Assembly (NCBI GenBank): GCA_039029395.1
Contig: JBCCGG010000003.1
Span: forward strand, 1 to 64,000
Length of the DNA: 64,000 bases
From: JBCCGG01 sp039029395
GTDB taxonomy: Bacteria > Pseudomonadota > Alphaproteobacteria > Kiloniellales > JAKSDN01
Reading direction: 5' to 3'
The notes under the pieces were generated by a model, which was given only the letters and a program-made list of their open reading frames with translations, made no database searches and was not told the origin of the DNA. Positions 7,970 to 17,032 of this stretch are shown here, one piece after another (positions within the stretch are counted from its first letter, which is position 1; each line of letters starts with the position of its first letter). A program made the position numbers and the translations under genes.

Positions 7970-9505
7970 TCACGTGGCTCCATCGTTCTCGGCCTGGCCC
8001 TGGGCGCGCGCCGCCTTGCGCCGTTTGTGACCGAGATAGAGGGGATAGGCGAAGAGCAGGATCGCCAGCACCATGAAGGTGCCGGAGAGCGGCCGGGTAA
8101 AGAACACCGTGACGTCTCCGTGCTCGCCGATCAGGGTCTGGCGGAAGGCCTTCTCCGCCAGCGGGCCCAGCACGATCGCCAGCACCGCCGGCGCCATCGG
8201 ATAGTTCAGCTTGCGCAAGAGATAGCCGGCCAGGCCGAACAGGAAGATCAGCCAGACGTCGTGCATGTCCTGGGTCGGTGCATAGCCGCCGATGATGCAG
8301 AGCACGAAGATGATCGGCGCCAGGATCGTGAAGGGCATGCGCAAGACCCAGATGAACACCGGGATGAAGGCCAGGTTGATCAGCAGCGTGAAGAAATTGG
8401 CGGCATAGAGGCTGGCGATCAGGCCCCAGACGAAGTCTTGTTGATCGATGAACAGCAGCGGCCCGGGCTCGAGGCCCCAGATAATCATGCCGCCCAGCAG
8501 GATCGCCGTGGTCGGCGAGCCGGGGATACCCAATGTCAGCATGGGCAGCATTGAGCCGGTCGACGCCGCGTTGTTGGCCGCTTCGGGCGCGACCACGCCG
8601 TTGATTTCGCCTTTGCCGTAGGCTTCGGGCTTCTTGGACATGGACTTGGTCATGCCGTAGGCCATGAGCGAGCCTGGCGTGGCGCCGGCGGCCGGCAAGA
8701 TGCCGACGAAGTAGCCCAGACCAGAGCTCAGGACCATGGTCACGATCGATTTCTTCAGGGACTTCAGCGAGTCCATGATGCGCTTGAAGGTGACCGAGTG
8801 CTGGGCGATCTCGACTTTGCCCTTGTTCGCGTCGATGGTCCACAGCATCTCGCCGATGCCGTAGATGCCGATCGCCAACACGAGGAAAGAGATGCCTTTG
8901 TAGAAGCCCGAGATGTCGCCGAAGATCAGCCGCGGCTCGCCGCTGATGATGTCGAGGCCGACCGCGCTCAAGACCAGGCCGATGCAGATCGAAAAGATCG
9001 TCTTGGGGATGTCATCGCCGCCCAATCCGATGAAGGTGGCGAAGGCCAGCACCATGAGGGCGAACTCTTCCGGCGGCCCGAACTTGAGGGCGAAGTCAGC
9101 CAGGGGCGGCGCGAAGAGCGTGAACAGCACCACAGAAATGGTGCCGCCGACGAAGGAGGCCGTGGCGGCCGCGACCAGAGCCCGGTCGGCCAGTCCTTTG
9201 AGCGCCAAGGGGCGCCCGTCGAAGGTCGTCGCCACGGCAGTCGATGCGCCTGGTATGCCAAGCATGATAGAGCTGATCGCACCACCGTACATGGCGCCGT
9301 AATAGATTGCCGCGAGGAAGATCACGGCGCTGGTCGGCGGCACGAAGAAGGTCACCGGCAGCAAGATGGCAACGCCGTTGACAGAGCCCAATCCGGGCAT
9401 GGCACCGACGAATAGCCCGACCGCGCAGCCGATCACCAGGAGCATCAGATTGAGCGGCTGGAACGCGATGAAGAAGCCGTCCGATAGATGTCCGACAAGT
9501 TCCAT
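7970..9505 (-). CDS. tctA: Tripartite tricarboxylate transporter, large membrane subunit TctA
   Basis: 511 residues of almost continuous membrane segments, the normal length and pattern of TctA. The N-terminal AMPGLGSVNGVAILLPVTF region matches the glycine-rich family motif, and GILPAAGATPGS near residue 265 is its internal repeat. It forms the ion-coupled pore with TctB and receives substrate from the periplasmic protein TctC. The genes run tctC-tctB-tctA with short gaps, the usual operon. The substrate is a carboxylate, not determinable from sequence; oxalate or a hydroxy-acid fits the downstream enzymes. Confidence 0.95.
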   Translation of the reverse strand: MELVGHLSDGFFIAFQPLNLMLLVIGCAVGLFVGAMPGLGSVNGVAILLPVTFFVPPTSAVIFLAAIYYGAMYGGAISSIMLGIPGASTAVATTFDGRPLALKGLADRALVAAATASFVGGTISVVLFTLFAPPLADFALKFGPPEEFALMVLAFATFIGLGGDDIPKTIFSICIGLVLSAVGLDIISGEPRLIFGDISGFYKGISFLVLAIGIYGIGEMLWTIDANKGKVEIAQHSVTFKRIMDSLKSLKKSIVTMVLSSGLGYFVGILPAAGATPGSLMAYGMTKSMSKKPEAYGKGEINGVVAPEAANNAASTGSMLPMLTLGIPGSPTTAILLGGMIIWGLEPGPLLFIDQQDFVWGLIASLYAANFFTLLINLAFIPVFIWVLRMPFTILAPIIFVLCIIGGYAPTQDMHDVWLIFLFGLAGYLLRKLNYPMAPAVLAIVLGPLAEKAFRQTLIGEHGDVTVFFTRPLSGTFMVLAILLFAYPLYLGHKRRKAARAQGQAENDGAT

Positions 9506-9528
9506 GTGGCCGTCCGGCTCCTATTGAC

Positions 9529-10032
9529 TCAGGTCGAGAGGAAGATCTTGTAAAGCGGATAGAACAGGGGCTCGGTGAAGCCCTTGGGCAAGAGGATCCG
9601 CAAACCCACCTCGAAGAAGAAGAAGATGAAGATCGGCGAAAGCCCGGCAATCGCACTGGTGGTAACCCAGGAGTGGCGGCCGACCAGGCGGATGTAGAAC
9701 ACGAAGAACAGCGGGATCGCGATGTAGACCCCGACGAACTTGATGGCGATCAGGGTGACCGCGATCGAGCCGGCGGAGATACCGATCAGCTTGATCGTCT
9801 CGCCGTCCATGTAAGGCTCTTCCGAGCGCGATTCGGGGGTCTTGCCGCGCAGCGCCCGGACAAAGATCACGACGCAGCAAATCAGCATGCCGAGCGCGAG
9901 CCAGAAGGGGAAGGCGCCGCCGCCCGGTCCGCGCCTGGGCTCCCAACCAATCGGCAGCTCGGCGCTTTTCCACATGAGATAACAGGAGAGCACCGCCAGT
10001 AAGACGGCCATCGCCAGTTCCGCTCGTCGCAC
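9529..10032 (-). CDS. tctB: Tripartite tricarboxylate transporter, small membrane subunit TctB
   Basis: 167 residues with four predicted membrane helices: MAVLLAVLSCYLMW, FPFWLALGMLICCVVIFV, LIGISAGSIAVTLIAI, and a longer C-terminal pair including YIAIPLFFVFYI. This is the standard TctB topology. GTG start at 10032 with GGGGAG nine bases upstream; an ATG seven codons later is an alternative. TctB is the accessory membrane subunit that pairs with TctA. The gene lies 23 bases before tctA and 50 bases after tctC. Confidence 0.88.
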   Translation of the reverse strand: MRRAELAMAVLLAVLSCYLMWKSAELPIGWEPRRGPGGGAFPFWLALGMLICCVVIFVRALRGKTPESRSEEPYMDGETIKLIGISAGSIAVTLIAIKFVGVYIAIPLFFVFYIRLVGRHSWVTTSAIAGLSPIFIFFFFEVGLRILLPKGFTEPLFYPLYKIFLST

Positions 10033-10082
10033 GGCGGTGCTCTCCCCTATCTCGAGACGATGGCCTTGAAGCTAACCGGCGC

Positions 10083-11075
10083 TTACTGGATCTCGCCGGT
10101 CTTCTTCAAGAGATCCTCGTGCACGTCGCGCTGCTCGAGGAAGTACTGCATCAGCTCGTCACCGGTCAGGAAGGAGCGGAACAGGGCCTTCTTGTCGGTG
10201 TATTCCTTCCACTCGTCGGAATCGTTCACCTTGCGGAAGACCTCGGTGTAGTAGTCCTGGGCCTCCTGGGGCATTTCCGGCGGGCCCATCACGCTGCGCT
10301 GCATGTAATAGACCATGTCGTCCTTGCCGAGCTCCTTGAAGGTCGGCACGTCCGGGAAGGCCGCCAGGCGCTCGGGCGTGAAGGCCGCGATCGGACGGGA
10401 CTTGCCGGCCTCGAAGAAGCCGAGCTGCTCGGAGGGATTGTTGACGGTCGAGTTGATGTGGTCGCCGATCAGGTTCTTGGCGACTGTCCCGCCGCCCTTG
10501 AAGGGCACGTAGGTGTGCTTGACCCCGTAAGCGTCCTCGAGCATGGCGGTGACCAGGGAATCTTCCTGGCCGCTGCCGGTGCCGCCCATCTTCCAGTTAT
10601 CGGCGCCGGCCGAGTTGACCGCGGCCACGTAGTCGTCGATGGAATTGATGTCGGTGTCGGAGTTGACCCAAAGCACGAAGGTGTCTTCGGCCAGACGGGC
10701 GATCGGCGTGTATTCGGCGATGTCGACACCCAGGCCCGGATTGCGCAACGGCGTCGTGTAGAGGCTGTTGAGCGTGGCCATGATGACGTGAGGATCGCCT
10801 TCCTTGTCCTTCAGGTAGCGCAGTGCCTCGGCGCCGGAGCCGCCGCCCTTGTTGATCGGAATGAAGGGCTGGTTGGCGTAGCCGTTCTTCTCGATGATGC
10901 TCTGGATCAAGCGGGCCAGACGGTCGGCGCCGCCGCCTTGACCGGCCATGATGACGAACTCGACCGGCTTCTGTGGCTGCCACTGGGCCAAGGCCGCCTG
11001 AGGCCCGGCGATCATGGCAACCCCAACTCCGGCCGCCAGACCGAAGCCAAATAGTCTCCTACCCAAAACTGTCAT
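10083..11075 (-). CDS. tctC: Tripartite tricarboxylate transporter, periplasmic binding protein TctC
   Basis: Periplasmic solute receptor of the TTT system, about 330 residues. The chosen ATG (11075) is preceded by GGGAGGT and gives a clean signal peptide, MTVLGRRLFGFGLAAGVGVA then AALAQ. An upstream in-frame start would place nine polar residues before it. Family features include FVIMAGQGGGADRLARL (first beta-alpha unit) and FKGGGTVAKNLIGDHI. The ligand is normally bound through its carboxylate. It is first in the tctCBA operon, with a GntR-type operator 197-213 bases upstream. The gap 11076-11464 holds only that operator and the leader of the next gene. Confidence 0.92.
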   Translation of the reverse strand: MTVLGRRLFGFGLAAGVGVAMIAGPQAALAQWQPQKPVEFVIMAGQGGGADRLARLIQSIIEKNGYANQPFIPINKGGGSGAEALRYLKDKEGDPHVIMATLNSLYTTPLRNPGLGVDIAEYTPIARLAEDTFVLWVNSDTDINSIDDYVAAVNSAGADNWKMGGTGSGQEDSLVTAMLEDAYGVKHTYVPFKGGGTVAKNLIGDHINSTVNNPSEQLGFFEAGKSRPIAAFTPERLAAFPDVPTFKELGKDDMVYYMQRSVMGPPEMPQEAQDYYTEVFRKVNDSDEWKEYTDKKALFRSFLTGDELMQYFLEQRDVHEDLLKKTGEIQ

Positions 11076-11271
11076 TTCTGACCTCCCAAATTTATCGTTC
11101 ACAAGGTCTCGAAAGTCTCTCTGCCAAGCACCTTGCGGGGCGACGGCGGCGTGGTTGAAAGCGCGCCTTCATGACCGGCCGCACGCCGATGCGGATCTTC
11201 AGTGTAGCAACTGGCAGCCGCGCCGCCAGTCCTTGCACGCTCCTCTTTTGGTTCTCGTCACCTTTGGCATT

Positions 11272-11288
11272 TGGTATACCACATACAT
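11272..11288. promoter_or_regulatory. GntR-type operator upstream of tctC
   Basis: TGGTATACCACATACAT shares its first ten bases, a perfect palindrome, with the sites at 986 and 7920; the second half is weaker. It lies in the divergent region between tctC and the G8 protein gene, about 200 bases from tctC. Confidence 0.6.
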
Positions 11289-11464
11289 GATAGATGCAAC
11301 GAGAATCTCTTGTCAATTGGGAATGGCACGCCGCGCAGTTCGTTGGAATTCATGCAACTCGCGCAAATAAGCGATGGTTGCATGGCGCGAAACCCAGTAT
11401 GTTGCGACTAGAACAAGCCGTCACCATAATCGGCGCAGAAACAGAATGAGAGGGGAAATCTCTC

Positions 11465-14400
11465 ATGGGCATTTCGTTTGCCTCAAGAAACCTCCCGTAC
11501 CCCACGACAATTGCTATCCGGTCCCTCGCGACCGCGATCTTCCTCCTCGCCCCCGGCGGGGTCGCGCTCGCGCAAAGCTGTCCGGTGCCGGCGCCGACTT
11601 CGGCGTCCTGCGACAGCAACGCCACGGTCTGGAACCCGGCCAACGGAGCGCCTGGCCCGCTGGTGGTGGACTCAACCGTGGGAACGCTGTGCGTCGCGGC
11701 AAACGCGGATCCCTATGTCTACAGCCACGTCCATGTGCTAGAGGGCGGCAGCCTGGTGTTCCTTGATCCGGGCGACAATTCCACGACCAAATTCCAAGCG
11801 AGCTCGATCCTGGTGCAAAAGGGCGGCGCCATACAGGCCGGCAGCTACTGCGATCCCTATGGCGCCAGCGGCGCGCACCTTCAGATCGGCCTATGGGGCG
11901 ACGACCCCACGGTCCAAGGCACGACCGGCGCCAGCGCGGCAATCCATTGCCAAGTGTCGGACGGCATGGGCGGCTGGAAGGACGGCGCCTGCCTCGCCGC
12001 TGACCAGCTCAGCCCGGCGCACTATTGCACCGGCACGGACCCCACCGATCCCTGCAACAGCACCACCAAACCGGCCACGATCGGCGACAACGCGCTGTTG
12101 GAATCCTACGGCAATCTGCCGTTCGACAACCCCATGGGCACGGACCCGCTGAACGTGGCCTTCGGGTACAAGACCTTTGGCGTCAGCTATGGCGGCCAGC
12201 TTCTGCTGTTCGGCGCCAAGGGCGTCGATCCGGCCGACCGGCTGGCGCCCGGCAGCGAACCCTCGGCCGACATGGTGCCGCCGAGCGATCCGAGCGACGT
12301 CACCCAATGGGCCGCTAAGAGCGGCCGCAGCTGGGTGCGCCTCAATGCCAACGCCGCCGTGGGCGCCACCTCTCTAACCTTGGACCGTATGGTCGATTGG
12401 GCAGAAGGCGACACGATCGTCGTGGCGACCAGCGATTGGCATCCGAGCCATTCCGAGACAGTCACCTTGAGCGGCAGCCAGGCCATGGACCTCTCGATCC
12501 CGGTCAACACGCCAGGCGGCAACGGCCTTGCCTATGCACACCACGGCACGATCTACCAAGTCCCGGACAGCGTGATCACCCAGCTGCAGGACGCCCACCC
12601 CAACCCCAGTTGGACGGCGCCCAACACCGAGGTGGAAACCCGCACCGCGGTCGGCCTGCTGTCGCGCAGCATCACCGTCGAGTCCCTGGGCGATCTGGCC
12701 GCCGACAGCATGTCGATCAAACCCTTCCCGGCCGCCTCGGATTGCGGCGAACCCTCGGTCGCCACCAACCCGAACGACGAGATGGGCTGCTACTTCGGCG
12801 GCCACGTCAGCGTGCGCCAAGGCTTCGGCGCCTTCCAGGTGCAAGGGGTCGAGTTCAAGAACCTGGGACAGGGCGGGCGCATGGGTCACTACCCAGTGCA
12901 CTTTCACCTGGCCAAGTACACCGGCTACACCGATGCCTTCCTGAAGGACAGCTCGATCTGGAACTCGAACACACGCTTCGTGACGGTCCACGGCACCCAC
13001 GACGTGACCCTGGCGCGCAACGTGGGATTCCGCTCGGTCGGCCACGGCTTCTATCTGGAGGACGGATCGGAGATCAACAATAACCTCTGGTACAACCTGG
13101 GAATCTCGGCGCGCGGCGCATTGAAGGAATACTATCAGAATCAAGACTCCTCGAGCGACACCTACCGCTACATCCCGCCGATCTTGGAATTCAGCTGTCC
13201 TAATCCCAGTTGCGGAAACGACATCACGAAGGCCAACATCAAGGGCGCCGACACCTGGAGCCCGGTCATGTTCTGGTCCATGAACCAGTACAACGATTTC
13301 GTCGGCAATGCGGCGGCCGGCGTGCATGGCTTCGGGTCCTGCTTCTGGCTGCTCGGCTCGGGCTTGAGCGGGCCGAGCCTGACCAAGAAGACCTGGACCA
13401 GCGGCACGACCAGCGATCAAAGCTACGCCGACTTCAACAAGGCCGGCGCGCGCCAAGCGCCCTTGCAGCGCTTTCGGGGCAACCACTGCACCACGGCGGC
13501 CTACGGCTTGCAGACAAGCCTGGACAACGACCCGACGACCAACGGCAGCTATCTGGCCTCGGCGGTGCAAGGCTACAACATGGTGCCGAACCCCTATCTC
13601 GCGGCCAACCCCCTGGTCGTCGCGCCGCCGACGATCAGCGGCGATTTCAAGCCGGCGATGCTCGGCAGCTCACCGGCCAATCCGACCTGCAGCCAAGGAC
13701 TGTCGGTCGCCGCGGACGGCACGATTCCCATGGACATTTGGGAGCCCAACACCGAGCACTGCGTCGCGACGGTGATCGACCGCTTCACCACATCGTTCAA
13801 CTGGTCCCAAGTCAACTTCGGCTCGGTCTGGCTCCGGCCCCAGTGGTACATCTTCCTGAACAGCGCGATCACCGACCAACTGAACGGCGGCCTGGGCTTC
13901 GTTGGCGGCGGAAGTTGGCCCCAGGTGCCGCCGGGCTTCTTCGACCTCACCAAGGACACGATCTTCGCCGGCTCCACCCGCGACACCACCAACTACACGC
14001 CGGGCGACGATAGCCAGATGGGCCCCAAGCTGGTCAACAAGTCCTGCGCCGCCGGTGTTTGCCTGCTTCCGTTGGATGGGACGGGGATCTTCATCGGCGC
14101 CCTGGCGCCCAAACGGCTGATGACCATCTACGACGGGCCGTTCTATGCCGAAGGCAGCATCTTCACGAACACGCCCGCGGTCCTCGATACGACCGGAATC
14201 CCGAACACGGCGCTCTACACAAACCCCTCCGGCAAGACGAGCTGCGACGGCACGAAGTACGAGGATTGCGGTGTCTACAAGGCCGGGCAGCAGCCGGCCG
14301 AGAGCGACATGACCGTCTCCGACATGATGATTCCGAGCGCTGGCATTGGGTGGAAGCAGCCCAACGGCTTTTACTATCCTCCGGCCTTTGCATTCCTGCG

Positions 14401-16057
14401 CAGCGCCTTCGACGACCAGACCTTGCGCCACAACGTGATCGATCAGTACCTGCCTTACTTCAACGGCTCGCCGGTCGAGGGCGGCGCTCCCGCGCCGCCG
14501 CCGATGCCAGGCGACCAACTGTTTCCCAACCCCAACTTCGGCGGCATCACGCCGATCGACTTCTCGACCATCTTGAACGATCTGGACGGCACCTTGACCG
14601 GCATGGTGGTCGAGGACTCCATGAGCAACATCACCGCGCGCACCTCCTCGGTCAGCCAGAACCGCTTCTTCGATGCACCGGCCCAGGATCCGGAATGCGG
14701 CTCCTTCGGAGTCCAGACCTCATCCTACGACTTTTCCACCACGGTGATGTCCAAGCTGAAGAGCAAGGCCGGCATGACCTTTGCCGGCAACGGACCTTGG
14801 TTCCAAGACTATTGCTCGGGCGAAGCGGGCTGCACTTCGAGCAATGCCTGGAACCGCAACGAAACCTTCAATGCCGTAAGCGACGCATGGGACGTAACGG
14901 ACGGCGGCATTCCGGCAATTCCGATCTATCGGCAGTATCTGCTGCCCGATGAGGCCATGGAGAGCTGCACAACAGTCTGTACGTCAGACGGCAAGTGGGC
15001 CTGCGATCGCGCCACCTTCATGATGGGCACGACCACCGGCAGCGCGCCCTACCTCACGGTCAACCATGGCCTGTTCTACATTGACACCTCGCCGCCCAGC
15101 GACAACGGGACGCTGGTACCGGAACAGAACGGCATCAAGACCAGCCGTCCGATCTACAATCCGACCTGCGTGCCGAAGCAGTCCAACGTGGTGCTGCCCG
15201 GCTTCAAAGGGGACGACGCCTACGTGGTCTGGAACATCTTCCCCAACAAGGGGACCAACATGACCTATCAGATCCACCTGGGCAGCAGCTTCGACACCAC
15301 CACGGACGGCACCTTCGTGCGGGTCTTCCCCCACCTCTTCAATGGCGACGGCAACAACCTGCTGGTCAAGGAGGACACCACCTACCCCACCACCAACGTC
15401 ACCTCGCTCGGCAACGGCGTGTTCGAGATCAAGCTGGACTACAGCCAGATTTCCACGGAGTTCAGCATCACCTCGCGCGATGCCAACGAGGTCTGCATGC
15501 CGCGCGACATCTGCGAGCTCAGCGGCAGCCAATGCGTGCTCTCGAGCAGCTACGACGGCGATCCACAGTTGGCCGATACCCTAGGCGAGGTTTGCAACAC
15601 CTGGGGCACGGTGACCTCGGGCGAGCTGAGCTATTCGGTGCCGGAGCGCAACATGATCACCATTCCACAACAGTCAATCTCCTTGACGGAGTGCCCGGCC
15701 GAGGGCTGCCTGGGCTATGCCTTCAAGCTGCCGTCCGACTTCGCCGCCAAGTCCTACGCGGATGCGGGCAGCGGCCTCACGGCTAAGTTCTCCGACCAGG
15801 ATCCATCGATCTGGGGCGTCAATCTGAAGAGCGTGGACACCCGCTGCCCGGTCACGACACAGAACACACTCTTCACCGATATGATGCCCGGCACCGAAAT
15901 GCCTGACGTCCCGGATATGACGCCCGACCCGACCTTGTCGCCGATCGATCGACTAAAGAGCGACCCGACCTGCCACATGGAGATCGAGACCGTCGGCAAG
16001 GAGCACGAGGTTAAGTTCGTCGTCTGCACTGACGGCTTCAAGGCGCCGATCAACTAG
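11465..16057 (+). CDS. Secreted G8-domain / right-handed beta-helix protein, CEMIP/TMEM2-like
   Basis: 1530 residues with an N-terminal signal peptide (SLATAIFLLAPGGVALAQ). A G8-like domain at about residues 50-150 (HVLEGGSLVFLDPGD, ILVQKGGAIQAGS) is followed by a long beta-helix. The region around residues 455-535 (FKNLGQGGRMGHYPVHFHLA, FVTVHGTHDVTLARNVGF, HGFYLEDG) closely follows the signature of animal CEMIP/KIAA1199, TMEM2 and fibrocystin-L. In animals CEMIP and TMEM2 act in hyaluronan breakdown. Many Cys residues suggest disulphides outside the cell. It probably binds or degrades a polysaccharide, which is inference. It is a single-gene unit transcribed away from tctC. Five-base arms at 11448-11452 and 11460-11464 enclose the Shine-Dalgarno region directly before the ATG. 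Confidence 0.8.
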   Translation: MGISFASRNLPYPTTIAIRSLATAIFLLAPGGVALAQSCPVPAPTSASCDSNATVWNPANGAPGPLVVDSTVGTLCVAANADPYVYSHVHVLEGGSLVFLDPGDNSTTKFQASSILVQKGGAIQAGSYCDPYGASGAHLQIGLWGDDPTVQGTTGASAAIHCQVSDGMGGWKDGACLAADQLSPAHYCTGTDPTDPCNSTTKPATIGDNALLESYGNLPFDNPMGTDPLNVAFGYKTFGVSYGGQLLLFGAKGVDPADRLAPGSEPSADMVPPSDPSDVTQWAAKSGRSWVRLNANAAVGATSLTLDRMVDWAEGDTIVVATSDWHPSHSETVTLSGSQAMDLSIPVNTPGGNGLAYAHHGTIYQVPDSVITQLQDAHPNPSWTAPNTEVETRTAVGLLSRSITVESLGDLAADSMSIKPFPAASDCGEPSVATNPNDEMGCYFGGHVSVRQGFGAFQVQGVEFKNLGQGGRMGHYPVHFHLAKYTGYTDAFLKDSSIWNSNTRFVTVHGTHDVTLARNVGFRSVGHGFYLEDGSEINNNLWYNLGISARGALKEYYQNQDSSSDTYRYIPPILEFSCPNPSCGNDITKANIKGADTWSPVMFWSMNQYNDFVGNAAAGVHGFGSCFWLLGSGLSGPSLTKKTWTSGTTSDQSYADFNKAGARQAPLQRFRGNHCTTAAYGLQTSLDNDPTTNGSYLASAVQGYNMVPNPYLAANPLVVAPPTISGDFKPAMLGSSPANPTCSQGLSVAADGTIPMDIWEPNTEHCVATVIDRFTTSFNWSQVNFGSVWLRPQWYIFLNSAITDQLNGGLGFVGGGSWPQVPPGFFDLTKDTIFAGSTRDTTNYTPGDDSQMGPKLVNKSCAAGVCLLPLDGTGIFIGALAPKRLMTIYDGPFYAEGSIFTNTPAVLDTTGIPNTALYTNPSGKTSCDGTKYEDCGVYKAGQQPAESDMTVSDMMIPSAGIGWKQPNGFYYPPAFAFLRSAFDDQTLRHNVIDQYLPYFNGSPVEGGAPAPPPMPGDQLFPNPNFGGITPIDFSTILNDLDGTLTGMVVEDSMSNITARTSSVSQNRFFDAPAQDPECGSFGVQTSSYDFSTTVMSKLKSKAGMTFAGNGPWFQDYCSGEAGCTSSNAWNRNETFNAVSDAWDVTDGGIPAIPIYRQYLLPDEAMESCTTVCTSDGKWACDRATFMMGTTTGSAPYLTVNHGLFYIDTSPPSDNGTLVPEQNGIKTSRPIYNPTCVPKQSNVVLPGFKGDDAYVVWNIFPNKGTNMTYQIHLGSSFDTTTDGTFVRVFPHLFNGDGNNLLVKEDTTYPTTNVTSLGNGVFEIKLDYSQISTEFSITSRDANEVCMPRDICELSGSQCVLSSSYDGDPQLADTLGEVCNTWGTVTSGELSYSVPERNMITIPQQSISLTECPAEGCLGYAFKLPSDFAAKSYADAGSGLTAKFSDQDPSIWGVNLKSVDTRCPVTTQNTLFTDMMPGTEMPDVPDMTPDPTLSPIDRLKSDPTCHMEIETVGKEHEVKFVVCTDGFKAPIN

Positions 16058-16112
16058 GAGACAGACCAGACCGGCGGATGCCTGCCAGCTCGGCCCTTGA
16101 ACTGTCATAGCA

Positions 16113-16134
16113 ATGTAACTTTTCTTACATTGAT
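16113..16134. promoter_or_regulatory. Inverted repeat upstream of the GlpR-like regulator
   Basis: CAATGTAA (16113-16120) and TTACATTG (16127-16134) are exact 8-base arms with a 6-base spacer, in a short AT-rich patch 60-85 bases before the regulator gene. This is a plausible autoregulatory operator. It is not an obvious match to the E. coli GlpR site. Confidence 0.45.
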
Positions 16135-16195
16135 GTTGTAATTCGATTACTGCTATCCTCGACACCGGCGAGACCGAAGGCTTGGGGAGGGCAAG

Positions 16196-17029
16196 GTGTT
16201 GCGGGGAACTGGCGCAGGCGAGCTATCGCCCGACCGGGAGCTGCCAGCCCGGCGCCTGGATATCCAGGCCCGCCAGACCCAGATCCTCGAGCTGGTGCGG
16301 CGCCGGGGCTACGCCTCGATCGAGGCCATGTCGAGCCATTTCGAGGTCTCCAGCCAGACCATCCGGCGCGATATCAAGCAGCTCAGCGACCATGATCTGC
16401 TGGTGCGCTACCACGGCGGTGCCGGCCTGCCGGCCAGCGACAAGCTGGCCTACTCCAACCGCAAGGTGCGCAACGCCGAGGCCAAGCGCGCGATCGCCAA
16501 ACGCATCGCCCGGGAGATTCCAAGCGGCGCGTCTCTTTTCATCGACATCGGTACGACCATGGAAGCGATCGCCGAGGCGCTTCTGGATCACGAAGGCCTC
16601 AAGGTGGTGACCAACCACATCGGCGTGGTGGCGATCCTGTCCCAGCGCGACGACTTCGAGATCAGCCTGGCCGGCGGCCGGGTGCGCAACCGAGACCAAG
16701 CGGTGACCGGCGAGCAGGCGAGCGCCTTCATCAAGGGCTTTCGCCTCGGCTACGGCCTGTTCGGCATCGGCGCGATCGACGGGGCCGGCGACATGCTCGA
16801 CTACGACTACCGGGACGTTCAGGTCTCGCTGGCCGCCATGGCGGTCTGCAAGCGCCGCTTCTTCGCGGCCGACTCCAGCAAGTTCGACGGCGATGCCATG
16901 GTCAAGCTGGGCCACATCTCGGAGGCCGATGCGGTCTTCACCGAGGCTCGCCCGCCGGCCGCGATCGCCCGTGCCTTCAAGACCCACAAGACCCGGCTGG
17001 TGACCGCCACGCCGGGCGGAGGGACCTAA
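16196..17029 (+). CDS. DeoR-family regulator, GlpR-like
   Basis: 277 residues. An N-terminal DeoR helix-turn-helix occupies about 20-75 (RQTQILELVRRRGYASIEAM, SSQTIRRDIKQLSDHDLLVR, YHGGAG). A C-terminal sugar-phosphate sensor domain carries LFIDIGTTMEAIAEALL, VVTNHIGV, LAGGRVRNRDQAVTGEQA and a final DSSKF...MVKLG block. These segments follow E. coli GlpR closely, including FIDIGTT and DHSKFGRNAMV-type positions, so glycerol-3-phosphate or a related polyol phosphate is the likely inducer. GTG start at 16196 with GGGGAGG upstream. It lies 3 bases before the ABC ATPase gene and is likely co-transcribed with the importer it controls. Confidence 0.88.
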   Translation: MLRGTGAGELSPDRELPARRLDIQARQTQILELVRRRGYASIEAMSSHFEVSSQTIRRDIKQLSDHDLLVRYHGGAGLPASDKLAYSNRKVRNAEAKRAIAKRIAREIPSGASLFIDIGTTMEAIAEALLDHEGLKVVTNHIGVVAILSQRDDFEISLAGGRVRNRDQAVTGEQASAFIKGFRLGYGLFGIGAIDGAGDMLDYDYRDVQVSLAAMAVCKRRFFAADSSKFDGDAMVKLGHISEADAVFTEARPPAAIARAFKTHKTRLVTATPGGGT

Positions 17030-17032
17030 GCC

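Noticed and set aside
12374..13570. 398-codon minus-strand frame inside the G8 protein gene
   Set aside because: Antisense shadow of the CEMIP-like coding sequence; no family motif and no ribosome-binding site.
11465..16057. Idea that the G8 protein is a phage tail fibre
   Set aside because: It has a signal peptide and G8/CEMIP motifs and no phage genes nearby.
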